The notes: a model not told the origin generated them from the sequence alone. Shown: positions 1 to 7,081, counted from the first letter of the stretch. The stretch is DNA of 34,393 bases from an uncultured Lachnospiraceae bacterium (GCA_910585215.1 CAJUDQ010000037.1:1-34393), one strand, 5' to 3'. Translations and numbers: made by a program.

Positions 1-18
1 ATTAGAAATAACAGAATG

Positions 19-75
19 CAGAGAATGGATTCTCTGTAGCTTACAGGAAAATAAAGTATATTTATAGTATACTTT
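19..75 (+). promoter_or_regulatory. Two short inverted repeats upstream of the FliD-like gene
   Basis: Bases 19-36 form CAGAGAAT-GG-ATTCTCTG. Bases 53-75 form AAAGTATA, a seven-base loop, then TATACTTT. Both lie within 95 bases of the start codon. They could be RNA hairpins, an operator, or the tail of a gene left of the window. No convincing -35/-10 pair was recognised, so the role is unknown. Confidence 0.3.
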
Positions 76-110
76 GCGGGCAATTTCCTGTGAAACAAGG
101 AGGTGACTAT

Positions 111-1397
111 ATGGTAAGCAGTGTATATAATTATTATTTGTCTACGTATGCAAATAAAGAAGTTTCAAAGTATGATACGCATAAAAAAAGCGAGCTGAGA
201 GACGTTTATTATTCCATGGTAAAGGTCAACCGCAAATCTCCGCTTTATAAGTTTACAAATATGCCAAAGGTGCAGAAATACGCCATTGATATTAAAGAAA
301 CTGCAAGAGCTTTTAAGAATGTTGCTGCTTCTCTTACAAATCAGGATGGAAGTATTGCCGCATTTTCGAAAAAAAAGGCGGAGTCGAGTAATGAAGAGAT
401 TGTTTCGGCTGCTTATATAGGAAATGAAGAAGAAGGAGACGGCAGAGGGTTTGACATTTATGTGAAAAACATGGCAAAACCACAGGTGAATGTCAGCAAT
501 TTTATGAATCCTTCTGAAGTATCAATAAAAGAAGGAAGTTATTCTTTTGATTTGTCTATCGGCAAGTATACGTATGAATTTTCTTTTGATGTAACAGAGG
601 GCAGAAAGAACAGGGATGTTCAAAAGCAGATTACAAATCTGATTAACCGCGCGGATATCGGGATTCATGCTTCTATAAAGGAGAGTTCTTTGAAAGATAC
701 AGCGATTGAGATTGTCTCTGATGCAACAGGGCTTGTGGAAAAAAATGCAGCAAAAACATTTGAGATTCGAAACAATGATAAAAGTGAGGCCGGTGATATT
801 GTAAAAATGATGGGCCTTGACAGAACAGAAATCATGCCGGAGAATGCAGTTTTTGAAATAGACAATGAGGAATATTCCACTGCGGCAAATGTGTTTATAT
901 CAAACAATTTCCGAGTGACATTAAATGGGGAGAGTGGCGGATCTGAACCGGTGAGAATTGATTTGAAACCGGATTTTGATGCGATGATTGAAAATGTATC
1001 GGAGCTTATCGATGCATATAATTCCATGATTGATATGGCAAAGTCTCATGCAGATGATTCGGAGAACTCAGATAAGCTGCTGCATGAGATTCAGAGAGTG
1101 GCGAATTATTATAAAGATGGTCTGGAGTCCTCAGGATTTATGGTCAGGGAAAATGGATATATTGCATTGGATGAGTCTCTTTTAGTGCAGTCTGCGGAAG
1201 ACGGAACACTGAACGATGGCTTAGAACAGCTCAATTCTTTGAAAAAAGCGCTGGTGAATAAGTCAAATGATATGTCGCTGGACCCGATGAAATATGTAAA
1301 TAAAAAATTGATTGCATATCCGAATCCATTGAGAAATTTTATGAACCCTTACGTTTCTTCGCTGTACAGCGGGATGATGTTTAACGGGTTTATATAA
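111..1397 (+). CDS. FliD-like (flagellar filament cap-like) protein
   Basis: A 428-residue protein with no signal peptide or membrane segment. The start is the ATG at 111, because AAGGAGGTGA sits at 97-106 with good spacing; a GTG at 90 would put that site inside the gene. The second half has a stretch ending in ELIDAYNSMIDMA, like the FliD C-terminal region where a helix carrying an 'aYN.li' motif follows a beta-rich domain. The C-terminus ends YSGMMFNGFI. FliD caps the growing flagellar filament, but this protein is shorter and no other flagellar gene is in the window. It may be a cap paralogue or a related protein of unknown role. The family assignment rests on motif resemblance only. It stands alone upstream of the rpmG promoter. 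Confidence 0.55.
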   Translation: MVSSVYNYYLSTYANKEVSKYDTHKKSELRDVYYSMVKVNRKSPLYKFTNMPKVQKYAIDIKETARAFKNVAASLTNQDGSIAAFSKKKAESSNEEIVSAAYIGNEEEGDGRGFDIYVKNMAKPQVNVSNFMNPSEVSIKEGSYSFDLSIGKYTYEFSFDVTEGRKNRDVQKQITNLINRADIGIHASIKESSLKDTAIEIVSDATGLVEKNAAKTFEIRNNDKSEAGDIVKMMGLDRTEIMPENAVFEIDNEEYSTAANVFISNNFRVTLNGESGGSEPVRIDLKPDFDAMIENVSELIDAYNSMIDMAKSHADDSENSDKLLHEIQRVANYYKDGLESSGFMVRENGYIALDESLLVQSAEDGTLNDGLEQLNSLKKALVNKSNDMSLDPMKYVNKKLIAYPNPLRNFMNPYVSSLYSGMMFNGFI

Positions 1398-1470
1398 TTA
1401 GAATAAAAATGAGAAGTTTATGTTAAAACCTATATGAGATACCGAAAAACGGAAAATTTATTAAAAAGGA

Positions 1471-1499
1471 TTGACTTTCCATATCCCTTGTGTTATAGT
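1471..1499 (+). promoter_or_regulatory. Promoter of rpmG-secE-nusG-rplK-rplA
   Basis: TTGACT at 1471-1476 and TATAGT at 1494-1499 are separated by 17 bases, a near-consensus vegetative sigma factor promoter. It is the only good candidate upstream of rpmG and no terminator was seen before the one after rplA, so it probably drives the whole cluster. Confidence 0.8.
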
Positions 1500-1526
1500 A
1501 AGCGGGTGATGGAAGAAGTCCTTTTT

Positions 1527-1548
1527 TTTTGCACATTTTCGTGCAAAA
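1527..1548 (+). promoter_or_regulatory. Stem-loop in the rpmG leader
   Basis: TTTTGCAC, a six-base loop, then GTGCAAAA form a perfect 8-bp stem between the promoter and the rpmG ribosome binding site. No T-run follows, so it is not a typical terminator. It may affect message stability or be a binding site; the function is not known. Confidence 0.4.
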
Positions 1549-1584
1549 GAAAAACAAACAAAAAATTTAGTGGAGGTGGAAGCT

Positions 1585-1734
1585 GTGCGCGTAAAGATCA
1601 CATTGGCATGTACGGAGTGTAAGCAGCGTAATTATAACATGACGAAGGATAAAAAAACACATCCGGACAGAATGGAAACAAAGAAATACTGCAAATTCTG
1701 TAAGTCACACACATTACACAAGGAAACAAAGTAA
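1585..1734 (+). CDS. rpmG: 50S ribosomal protein L33
   Basis: A 49-residue protein, the normal length for L33 of the large ribosomal subunit. It is the zinc-ribbon form with two Cys pairs, CTEC at residues 9-12 and CKFC at 36-39; zinc-free paralogues lack these. Translation starts at the GTG at 1585, with GGAGGTGG at 1572-1579 upstream. It begins MRVKITLACTEC, as in other bacterial L33 proteins. It is the first gene of the transcript and lies 18 bases ahead of secE, the usual Firmicute arrangement. Confidence 0.95.
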   Translation: MRVKITLACTECKQRNYNMTKDKKTHPDRMETKKYCKFCKSHTLHKETK

Positions 1735-1752
1735 TAAGATGGAGGTAAGGAT

Positions 1753-2034
1753 ATGAGCGAAACTGTATCAACAGATACAACTCCAGAAGTAGAAAAGACA
1801 GAAAAGAAAGAATCAGACAAGACTGTAAAACCTTCTGATAAAAAATCAGGAAACTCTCCGAAAAAGAAGAGTTGGTTTGCGGGAATGAAGGCTGAATTTA
1901 AAAAGGTGGTCTGGCCTGACAAGCAGACACTTATCAAAAGTACAACTGCTGTAGTTTTAGTTTCGGTCTTTACCAGTGTTCTTGTAAAGGTATCAGATCT
2001 GCTTATTCAGGCAGTCCTTGATTTGTTATTATAA
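1753..2034 (+). CDS. secE: Preprotein translocase subunit SecE
   Basis: A 93-residue protein with the short single-span form of SecE found in Firmicutes. Residues 1-40 are charged and Lys/Glu-rich. The conserved amphipathic segment with FKKVVWPDKQT precedes one membrane helix at about residues 62-92. SecE clamps the two halves of the SecY channel in the cytoplasmic membrane. The charged N-terminal extension is longer than in minimal SecE proteins. The ATG at 1753 has GGAGG just upstream. The gene lies between rpmG and nusG, its classic position. Confidence 0.95.
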   Translation: MSETVSTDTTPEVEKTEKKESDKTVKPSDKKSGNSPKKKSWFAGMKAEFKKVVWPDKQTLIKSTTAVVLVSVFTSVLVKVSDLLIQAVLDLLL

Positions 2035-2057
2035 TTGTGTAAGGAATGGGTGATTAT

Positions 2058-2597
2058 ATGGAAGAAAAGGAACAGGATAAGGAAGCAAAATGGTATGTAG
2101 TGCATACCTACTCAGGATATGAGAACAAAGTAAAGACTGATATTGAAAAGACAGTTGAAAACAGAAAGCTTCAGGACCAGATTCTTGAGGTCGCAGTTCC
2201 TATGCAGGACACCGTGGAGATGAAAAATGGAGCCAAAAAGCAGGTTGAAAGAAAGTTATTTCCAGGATATGTGCTTATCCATATGTTCATGAATGATGAT
2301 ACCTGGTATGTAGTCAGGAATACAAGAGGTGTTACGGGCTTTGTAGGACCGGGCTCAAATCCGGTTTCACTTACAGAGGAGGAAATTAAGGCTCTGGGCA
2401 TTGATGTTCAGAAGATTGTGGTTGACTTCAAAGTGGGTGATAATGTGACGGTAACAGGCGGTGCATGGGAAAATACTGTCGGTGTTATTAAGAGCATTAA
2501 CGAAAATAAGCAGAGTGTTACAATCACTGTTGATATGTTTGGCAGGGAAACCCCTGTTGAAATTGGATTTACAGAAGTAAAGAAGATTGATTATTAG
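2058..2597 (+). CDS. nusG: Transcription termination/antitermination factor NusG
   Basis: A 179-residue protein. The N-terminal NGN domain (about residues 10-115) includes WYVVHTYSGYENKV and FPGYVLIHM and binds the RNA polymerase clamp. The C-terminal KOW domain (about 125-179) contains VGDNVTVTGGAWENTVGVI. NusG modulates pausing and termination and can couple polymerase to ribosomes. An in-frame ATG at 2046 exists, but AAGGA then abuts it. The ATG at 2058 is better placed relative to AAGGA (2041-2045) and GGTGAT (2049-2054). It follows secE by about 20 bases. Confidence 0.95.
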   Translation: MEEKEQDKEAKWYVVHTYSGYENKVKTDIEKTVENRKLQDQILEVAVPMQDTVEMKNGAKKQVERKLFPGYVLIHMFMNDDTWYVVRNTRGVTGFVGPGSNPVSLTEEEIKALGIDVQKIVVDFKVGDNVTVTGGAWENTVGVIKSINENKQSVTITVDMFGRETPVEIGFTEVKKIDY

Positions 2598-2653
2598 TTG
2601 GGCAATCAACCTCTGGTTGGTTGTATGATTCATCAAATTTAGGAGGTGCCATT

Positions 2654-3079
2654 ATGGCAAAGAAAGTAGAAGGATATATTAAATTACAGATTGCTGCTGG
2701 TAAGGCAACACCGGCACCACCTGTTGGACCGGCACTTGGTCAGCATGGTGTAAATATTGCTCAGTTTACAAAGGAGTTTAATGCAAGAACAGCAGACCAG
2801 GAAGGCATGATTATTCCTGTTGTTATTACTGTATATGCAGACAGAAGCTTTAGCTTTATTACAAAAACTCCGCCAGCTGCAGTATTATTGAAAAAAGCAT
2901 GTAAGATTAAATCTGGCTCCGCAGTTCCAAATAAGACAAAGGTAGCTACTATTTCAAAGGCAGACCTTCAGAAGATTGCCGAGACAAAAATGCCGGATTT
3001 AAACGCTGCCTCTCTTGAGGCTGCTGTAAGCATGATTGCAGGAACAGCAAGAAGTATGGGTATTGCAATCGAGGAATAG
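2654..3079 (+). CDS. rplK: 50S ribosomal protein L11
   Basis: A 141-residue protein, standard length. It shows the N-terminal signature KLQIAAGKATPAPPVGPALG, followed by GQHGVNI, and the C-terminal rRNA-binding domain with MPDLNAASLEAA and GTARSMGI. L11 forms the base of the L7/L12 stalk at the GTPase centre and takes part in RelA activation and in thiopeptide binding through its proline-rich N-domain. The ATG at 2654 has AGGAGGTG at 2641-2648. An upstream in-frame ATG at 2621 has no ribosome binding site. Confidence 0.97.
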   Translation: MAKKVEGYIKLQIAAGKATPAPPVGPALGQHGVNIAQFTKEFNARTADQEGMIIPVVITVYADRSFSFITKTPPAAVLLKKACKIKSGSAVPNKTKVATISKADLQKIAETKMPDLNAASLEAAVSMIAGTARSMGIAIEE

Positions 3080-3149
3080 GAATAATAGAAAAGAATTGCA
3101 GGTCTAAAATATAAAAATATTTTGGGCGGATATTGGAAACAGAGAACGT

Positions 3150-3175
3150 GGGAGGGGAACAGAAAGGTTCCTCCC
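3150..3175 (+). promoter_or_regulatory. GC-rich hairpin in the rplA leader, candidate L1 autoregulatory site
   Basis: GGGAGGGGAAC at 3150-3160 pairs with GTTCCTCCC at 3167-3175 around a short AGAAAG loop, with two G residues unpaired on the 5' side. It lies 26 bases before the rplA start in a 122-base rplK-rplA gap, unusually long for this operon. L1 represses its own mRNA in several bacteria through a hairpin mimicking its rRNA site. The assignment here is inference from position and from an asymmetric G-rich stem. Confidence 0.4.
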
Positions 3176-3201
3176 GATATTACCACTAGGAGGCTATTGA
3201 A

Positions 3202-3897
3202 ATGAAAAGAGGAAAGAAATACGTAGAAGCTGCAAAGTTAATCGACAGAACAGCAACCTACGATGTAGAGCAGGCAATGGAGCTTGTAAAAAAGACTGCA
3301 ACTGCTAAATTTGATGAGACAATTGAGGTTCATATCAGAACAGGCTGCGACGGACGTCATGCAGAACAGCAGATTCGTGGCGCTGTAGTATTGCCACATG
3401 GTACCGGAAAATCAGTAAAGGTTCTTGTATTTGCCAAGGGTGACAAGGCTGCCGAGGCAGAAGCGGCAGGAGCTGAATATGTAGGAGCTGAAGAGCTGAT
3501 TCCTAAGATTCAGAACGAGGGCTGGTTTGATTTTGATGTTGTAGTTGCAACACCGGATATGATGGGCGTTGTGGGACGTCTTGGACGTGTACTTGGACCA
3601 AAGGGCTTAATGCCAAACCCGAAGGCCGGTACAGTAACAATGGATGTTACAAAGGCTGTTAATGATATTAAAGCTGGTAAAATTGAATACAGACTTGATA
3701 AGACAAATATTATTCATGTGCCAATTGGAAAGGCTTCTTTCTCAGAGGCTGATCTTACGGACAACTTCCAGACACTTATGGATGCTATCAACAAGGCAAG
3801 ACCTTCTTCTCTGAAGGGACAGTATTTAAGAAGCGTTACGGTTACATCAACAATGGGACCAGGCGTGAAGTTAAATGTAGCCAGATTGGGAAATTAA
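3202..3897 (+). CDS. rplA: 50S ribosomal protein L1
   Basis: A 231-residue protein of normal length. It contains the L1 signature region VGRLGRVLGPKGLMPNPKAGTV at about residues 123-144 (split as VGRLGRVLGPKG and LMPNPKAGTV), and starts MKRGKKYVEAAKLID. L1 binds the mobile stalk of 23S rRNA that moves deacylated tRNA out through the E site, and represses its own mRNA in some bacteria. TAGGAGG precedes the ATG. The gene is normally followed at once by rplJ; here a terminator and about 2.1 kb of other DNA intervene. Confidence 0.97.
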   Translation: MKRGKKYVEAAKLIDRTATYDVEQAMELVKKTATAKFDETIEVHIRTGCDGRHAEQQIRGAVVLPHGTGKSVKVLVFAKGDKAAEAEAAGAEYVGAEELIPKIQNEGWFDFDVVVATPDMMGVVGRLGRVLGPKGLMPNPKAGTVTMDVTKAVNDIKAGKIEYRLDKTNIIHVPIGKASFSEADLTDNFQTLMDAINKARPSSLKGQYLRSVTVTSTMGPGVKLNVARLGN

Positions 3898-3926
3898 GGT
3901 TGTGCATGGGTAGAATCAGGATATAA

Positions 3927-3964
3927 AAAAATTCCGGAAAATGTTTATGTTTTCCGGAATTTTT
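3927..3964 (+). terminator. Rho-independent terminator after rplA
   Basis: A perfect 15-bp stem (3927-3941 with 3950-3964, core TTCCGGAAAA) closes an 8-base loop and ends in TTTTT. The 5' arm starts with A residues, so it could work in both directions. It ends the rpmG-to-rplA transcript and marks the left edge of the insertion before rplJ. Confidence 0.9.
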
Positions 3965-4039
3965 ATAAAATATCAGCCAGAAAACTCATGGTTTTTAGAT
4001 TGTGGGATAAATGGTGTCAGTTTTAGAAAATTTGCATTT

Positions 4040-4081
4040 CTCACTGAAACAAAACCATTTTTGTTATTCATATTTGAGTGA
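4040..4081 (+). promoter_or_regulatory. Leader hairpin of the small membrane protein
   Basis: TCACT (4041-4045) pairs with AGTGA (4077-4081). Inside it AACAAAA (4048-4054) pairs with TTTTGTT (4059-4065). The element sits directly before the start codon region. Its 3' flank, starting TTGAG, closely matches the leader of the protease gene about 500 bases downstream, so it is probably a shared regulatory leader. Confidence 0.4.
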
Positions 4082-4103
4082 AGTGAAAAGAATGAATATA
4101 AAT

Positions 4104-4373
4104 ATGAAGAAAATACGGAATATTGTTATATGTGTTATTGTAGTAGTTCTTGTTTTTTTAGTAATAAAATGTTTTGTAATAGTTGGAAAAGTGACAGATA
4201 TAGAAGAAGATATTTTTTATATCACATATGATGATTTTGTATTAAGCATACCAAAAAGTTATGTAAAATCAAATGTGAAAAAAGGGAATACGGTTATTGT
4301 TATATATAATGGAGAGATATTAGAAACATATCCTGGAAGATTAAGAAAAATTATATATGTAGTTAAAATATAA
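4104..4373 (+). CDS. Small membrane-anchored protein, DUF3221-like
   Basis: Taken from the ATG at 4104 it has 89 residues. The N-terminus (MKKIRN) leads into one hydrophobic segment at about residues 7-27, rich in Val and Ile, followed by a small beta-rich domain of about 60 residues. The end (VKKGNTVIVIYNGEILETYP) resembles the DUF3221/YobA family, where a 'GD.V.V.YDG.I.E.YP' pattern is typical; this assignment is tentative. A start at ATG 4092, four codons earlier, is possible. The DNA is strongly AT-rich and unlike the flanking ribosomal genes, which suggests transfer. It pairs with the downstream secreted protease gene, sharing a similar leader and first codons, so the two are probably functionally linked. 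Function unknown. Confidence 0.6.
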   Translation: MKKIRNIVICVIVVVLVFLVIKCFVIVGKVTDIEEDIFYITYDDFVLSIPKSYVKSNVKKGNTVIVIYNGEILETYPGRLRKIIYVVKI

Positions 4374-4537
4374 GAAAAAATCAATAGAAACGTATAGGGA
4401 TAATCTGGCAAATCAAAATATATTAAATAAGCTATTTTTAAATAATCTAAATAAACTGATAGATTGAATTAAAAGTATTTTTTTGAAGTTTACAGTAAGT
4501 TTAAATATTTCTATAAAAATTATTATTAAAAGGATAA

Positions 4538-4578
4538 GCTCAAGAAAACAATCTTTTTATGCTATTTTGTGCTTGAGC
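4538..4578 (+). promoter_or_regulatory. Leader hairpin of the V8-like protease gene
   Basis: GCTCAAG (4538-4544) and CTTGAGC (4572-4578) form a perfect 7-bp inverted repeat around a 27-base loop, just ahead of the AAAGGA ribosome binding site at 4585-4590. It occupies the same position as the hairpin before the upstream small gene, and the sequence from TTGAG through the start codons is similar in both. Confidence 0.45.
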
Positions 4579-4602
4579 AGAGTAAAAGGAATGAGTATAA
4601 AA

Positions 4603-5583
4603 ATGAAAAATTCGAGAAAAGTATTAGTATTTATAATAATATATTGTTTTTTATGTAAGACTACTTTGTTTGCACAAGATTTAGAAGATACAGAAAAAAT
4701 TGTTTATCAGCCTGTTTCTAAAAATACAATAACAGGAGAAATCAAAAAAGAATCTATTTTACAATCTTGGAAAAAAGATAGTAATAATTTGCAATCAATA
4801 AATTTAAACAAAAAATATACACAATCCATGGAAACGCAAGCATATATTCCTACCAAAAGGCAAACAACGATTTTTGAAGATATGCAATCTAAAATAGCTT
4901 ATTCTCTAGGTGAGTATGTAGTAGAACCATTGGAAATTTTAGGTGAAGATAATCGTACTCGTATTACACAAACAACAGAATTTCCTAATTCAGCAATTTG
5001 TTATTTAGAAATGAAATTTCCTGATTCAGATAAAATTTATGTTGGAACAGCATGGATGTATGGTAAGTATATGGCAGTAACAGCTGGACATTGTGTATAT
5101 GATAAAAGTTTGGGTGGTTGGGCAGAATGGATAAAAGCCTATCCAGGCCGAAATGGGAGTAAAGTACCTTATGGCTCATATCGAGCAACAGTGCTTTATA
5201 CAGATGAACAATATTTAAAAAATGAAAGTGATGATTATGACTGGGGAATATTAACATTTGCACAAAATATTGGTTCTAAAACGGGATATTTTGGAGCTTC
5301 ATATAGTAGTGCAGATTTATCAGGTACTTCAGTGGTGCTTCGAGGATATCCAGGAGAATATTATGCACAAATGTGGACAATGTCAGGTAAAATAGTTGGT
5401 TGTTCTAAACTTCGATTAAATTATCATATTGATACAACTGGTGGGCAAAGTGGTTCTCCTGTTTATAAAGATGATGGAAAATATCAATGTGTTGGAATAC
5501 ATATACAAAAGGGATTTGGTTATTATAATCAAGCAATAAGAATAACGAAAGACCTTTTTGATATCATGAATAAATATAGATAA
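4603..5583 (+). CDS. Secreted V8-like (glutamyl endopeptidase family) serine protease
   Basis: A 326-residue protein from the ATG at 4603, chosen because AAAGGA (4585-4590) is too close to the in-frame ATG at 4591. Residues 1-24 form a signal peptide with a likely cut after LFA. A region of about 100 polar residues follows, possibly a propeptide or linker. Residues about 140-326 are a chymotrypsin-fold domain with the triad visible: His163 in TAGHC, Asp213 in DDYDWGIL and Ser283 in GGQSGSPV, the V8/S1B arrangement. It probably cleaves extracellular proteins. No cell wall anchor is seen. The gene is AT-rich and lies in the insertion between rplA and rplJ. The frame stays open for 49 codons past its TAA. 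Confidence 0.85.
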   Translation: MKNSRKVLVFIIIYCFLCKTTLFAQDLEDTEKIVYQPVSKNTITGEIKKESILQSWKKDSNNLQSINLNKKYTQSMETQAYIPTKRQTTIFEDMQSKIAYSLGEYVVEPLEILGEDNRTRITQTTEFPNSAICYLEMKFPDSDKIYVGTAWMYGKYMAVTAGHCVYDKSLGGWAEWIKAYPGRNGSKVPYGSYRATVLYTDEQYLKNESDDYDWGILTFAQNIGSKTGYFGASYSSADLSGTSVVLRGYPGEYYAQMWTMSGKIVGCSKLRLNYHIDTTGGQSGSPVYKDDGKYQCVGIHIQKGFGYYNQAIRITKDLFDIMNKYR

Positions 5584-5710
5584 TTCCTTTATATTTTAAT
5601 AGTGTTTTTAAATACGATTAAAAAAATTATTGAACTTGAAGAAGAAAACAATTTTATTATATGTATTTTTAGAGATATGTTTAAAATATTTATAGATTCA
5701 CAAAAAAGAG

Positions 5711-5739
5711 TTGACAAGTCATCAATTTTATGATATCTT
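5711..5739 (+). promoter_or_regulatory. Promoter of rplJ-rplL
   Basis: TTGACA at 5711-5716 and TATCTT at 5734-5739 with a 17-base spacer. Transcription would start close to the 5' side of the L10 leader. With the rplA terminator upstream, this makes rplJL a separate transcription unit. Confidence 0.75.
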
Positions 5740-5757
5740 ATCAAAGGTTTTAAAATA

Positions 5758-5895
5758 AACCATTGCCGAAGACAGCAGGTTTGGAATTTTGTTTCCAACT
5801 AACGCAATGCGCCTGCCGAGGAATGTGAATCACTTGTCGATTGTATTATAGTTATCGATTATAACACTTCCGGTCTTTCGTGCCGGAAGTTTTTT
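5758..5895 (+). ncRNA. L10 leader (r-protein autoregulatory RNA) with attenuator
   Basis: The segment has the hallmarks of the L10(L12)4-binding leader: CGAAGACAGCAGG on the 5' side and CCTGCCGAGG on the 3' side form a stem (GCAGG 5775-5779 with CCTGC 5812-5816), flanked by the purine-rich AAGACAG and CCGAGG loops expected of its kink-turn. A hairpin with TTGGAA and TTCCAA arms lies inside it. The known mechanism is binding of L10-L7/L12 complex to repress its own expression. Here the leader is followed by a terminator hairpin at 5866-5895, so control is probably by premature termination. Confidence 0.85.
5866..5895 (+). terminator. Attenuator terminator in the L10 leader
   Basis: ACTTCCGG (5866-5873) pairs with CCGGAAGT (5883-5890) and runs directly into TTTTT. 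It lies between the L10-binding stem and rplJ, so read-through is needed to express rplJL. This fits feedback attenuation by L10. Confidence 0.85.
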
Positions 5896-6037
5896 AGGCA
5901 TCAACATAAAGTTGGCTGCATAATGTGGAGTGCTTCTTATAAGCAATCAGCACAATCGCTGGTTGCACGATTCGGCAGAGAGTGTAGGCTCTCATATTTG
6001 TCCGTCTGGACATCGATTATAAAAGGAGGCAGAAAAT

Positions 6038-6532
6038 ATGGCAAAAGTAGAATTGAAACAGCCTATTGTTGCTGAAATCAGCGAATTGCTTGACGGTGCA
6101 AAGGCAGCTGTTCTTGCAGATTACCGCGGTCTTACCGTAGAGCAGGATACCGAACTTCGTAAGCAGTTAAGAGAAGCCGGTGTGACTTATAAGGTATATA
6201 AAAATACCATGCTGAATTTCGCAGTCAAGGGTACAGATTTCGAAGGCTTAAGCGCACATCTGGAAGGTCCTACCGCTATCGCAGTATCAAAGGAAGATGC
6301 TACTGCTCCTGCAAGAATTTTATTTAATTTCGCAAAGGGTGCAGATGCACTGGAATTAAAAGCAGGTGTTGTAGAAGGAACTTATTACGACCAGGATGGC
6401 ATTAAGGTAATTGCAACTGTTCCATCAAGAGAGGAACTTCTTGCAAAATTCCTTGGAAGCATCCAGTCACCTGTTGCAAACTTTGCCCGCGTTATCAAGC
6501 AGATTGCAGAAAAGAACGAAGAGGTTGCATAA
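6038..6532 (+). CDS. rplJ: 50S ribosomal protein L10
   Basis: A 164-residue protein of normal length. The N-terminal globular domain contains ADYRGLTVEQ, LRKQLREAGV and YKVYKNTM, and the C-terminal helix that carries L7/L12 dimers ends the protein (VANFARVIKQIAEKNEE). L10 anchors the L7/L12 stalk to 23S rRNA next to L11. AAAAGGAGG precedes the ATG. It follows the L10 leader, to which its own complex should bind, and is 61 bases upstream of rplL. Confidence 0.97.
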   Translation: MAKVELKQPIVAEISELLDGAKAAVLADYRGLTVEQDTELRKQLREAGVTYKVYKNTMLNFAVKGTDFEGLSAHLEGPTAIAVSKEDATAPARILFNFAKGADALELKAGVVEGTYYDQDGIKVIATVPSREELLAKFLGSIQSPVANFARVIKQIAEKNEEVA

Positions 6533-6550
6533 AACAGATGTATTTATGTT

Positions 6551-6567
6551 TGCCGGAAATACCGGCA
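6551..6567 (+). promoter_or_regulatory. rplJ-rplL intercistronic hairpin
   Basis: TGCCGG (6551-6556), the loop AAATA, and CCGGCA (6562-6567) form a perfect 6-bp stem between the two genes, with no T-run. Position suggests a role in the higher rplL yield or in mRNA processing; this is inference. Confidence 0.45.
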
Positions 6568-6593
6568 GAATTAGAATTTAGGAGGAAATAAAA

Positions 6594-6959
6594 ATGACAA
6601 CTCAGGAAATTATTGAAGTAATCAAAGGTTTATCTGTATTAGAGTTAAATGAATTAGTAAAGGCATGTGAGGAAGAGTTCGGCGTATCTGCAGCAGCAGG
6701 CGTTGTTGTTGCACAGGGTCCTGCAGGCGGTGCAACAGAAGAAGAAAAGACAGAGTTTGATGTGGAATTAACAGAAATCGGACCAAACAAGGTTAAGGTT
6801 ATCAAGGCTGTTAAGGATGCAACAGGTCTTGGTTTGAAAGAAGCTAAGGAAATCGTTGACAATGCTCCAAAGGTAGTAAAAGCCGGCGTTTCCAAGGAAG
6901 AAGCTGAAGACTTGAAGACAAAGATTGAGGCAGAAGGCGCTAAGGTTACTCTTAAATAA
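6594..6959 (+). CDS. rplL: 50S ribosomal protein L7/L12
   Basis: A 121-residue acidic protein. The N-terminal dimerisation helices (about residues 1-35) are followed by an Ala/Gly-rich hinge (AAAGVVVAQGPAGGA) and the C-terminal domain with GPNKVKVIKAVKDATGLGLKEAK, written here in two parts as GPNKVKVIKAVK and DATGLGLKEAK. It is the multicopy stalk protein that recruits and activates translational GTPases such as EF-G and EF-Tu, both encoded in this window. TAGGAGG precedes the ATG. It is the last gene of its unit. A CTGCAG site, the probable target of the restriction system downstream, lies at 6688-6693. Confidence 0.97.
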   Translation: MTTQEIIEVIKGLSVLELNELVKACEEEFGVSAAAGVVVAQGPAGGATEEEKTEFDVELTEIGPNKVKVIKAVKDATGLGLKEAKEIVDNAPKVVKAGVSKEEAEDLKTKIEAEGAKVTLK

Positions 6960-7009
6960 TATATTGAGTATTCGCGTGGATGAAAGCAATCATTGAAAAG
7001 AAAATTACA

Positions 7010-7045
7010 GTCGGAATTCCGTATAAACGGTTTTCCGGCTTTTTT
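7010..7045 (+). terminator. Terminator after rplL
   Basis: GTCGGAA (7010-7016) pairs with TTCCGGC (7033-7039) and an inner CCG/CGG stem extends it across a 2x2 internal loop; six T residues follow (7040-7045). A second small hairpin, AAATTCC-TTT-GGAATTT, lies at 7051-7067. This separates rplJL from the rpoBC promoter. Confidence 0.85.
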
Positions 7046-7081
7046 CTTCAAAATTCCTTTGGAATTTCTTCGAAAAACCGC

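Larger units (their letters stand above)
5584..6037 (+). other. Intergenic region holding the rplJ promoter and L10 leader
   Basis: This 454-base stretch has no gene I can support. The first 125 bases are AT-rich and continue the protease frame openly until a TGA at 5731, with no ribosome binding site. The rplJ promoter, the L10 leader and an attenuator follow. The part after the attenuator (5901-6025) has small inverted repeats, such as TGCTT/AAGCA near 5932 and GAGAG/CTCTC near 5978, before the AAAGGAGG of rplJ. Confidence 0.6.

Noticed and set aside
1434..1622. A 62-codon frame across the rpmG promoter and leader.
   Set aside because: It runs through the promoter and into rpmG in another frame, with no ribosome binding site and no protein-like pattern.
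5584..5733. The protease frame continues open for 49 codons after its TAA, including a GTG-started stretch of 43 residues.
   Set aside because: No ribosome binding site precedes the GTG, the region is AT-rich so open frames are easy by chance, and the rplJ promoter overlaps it.
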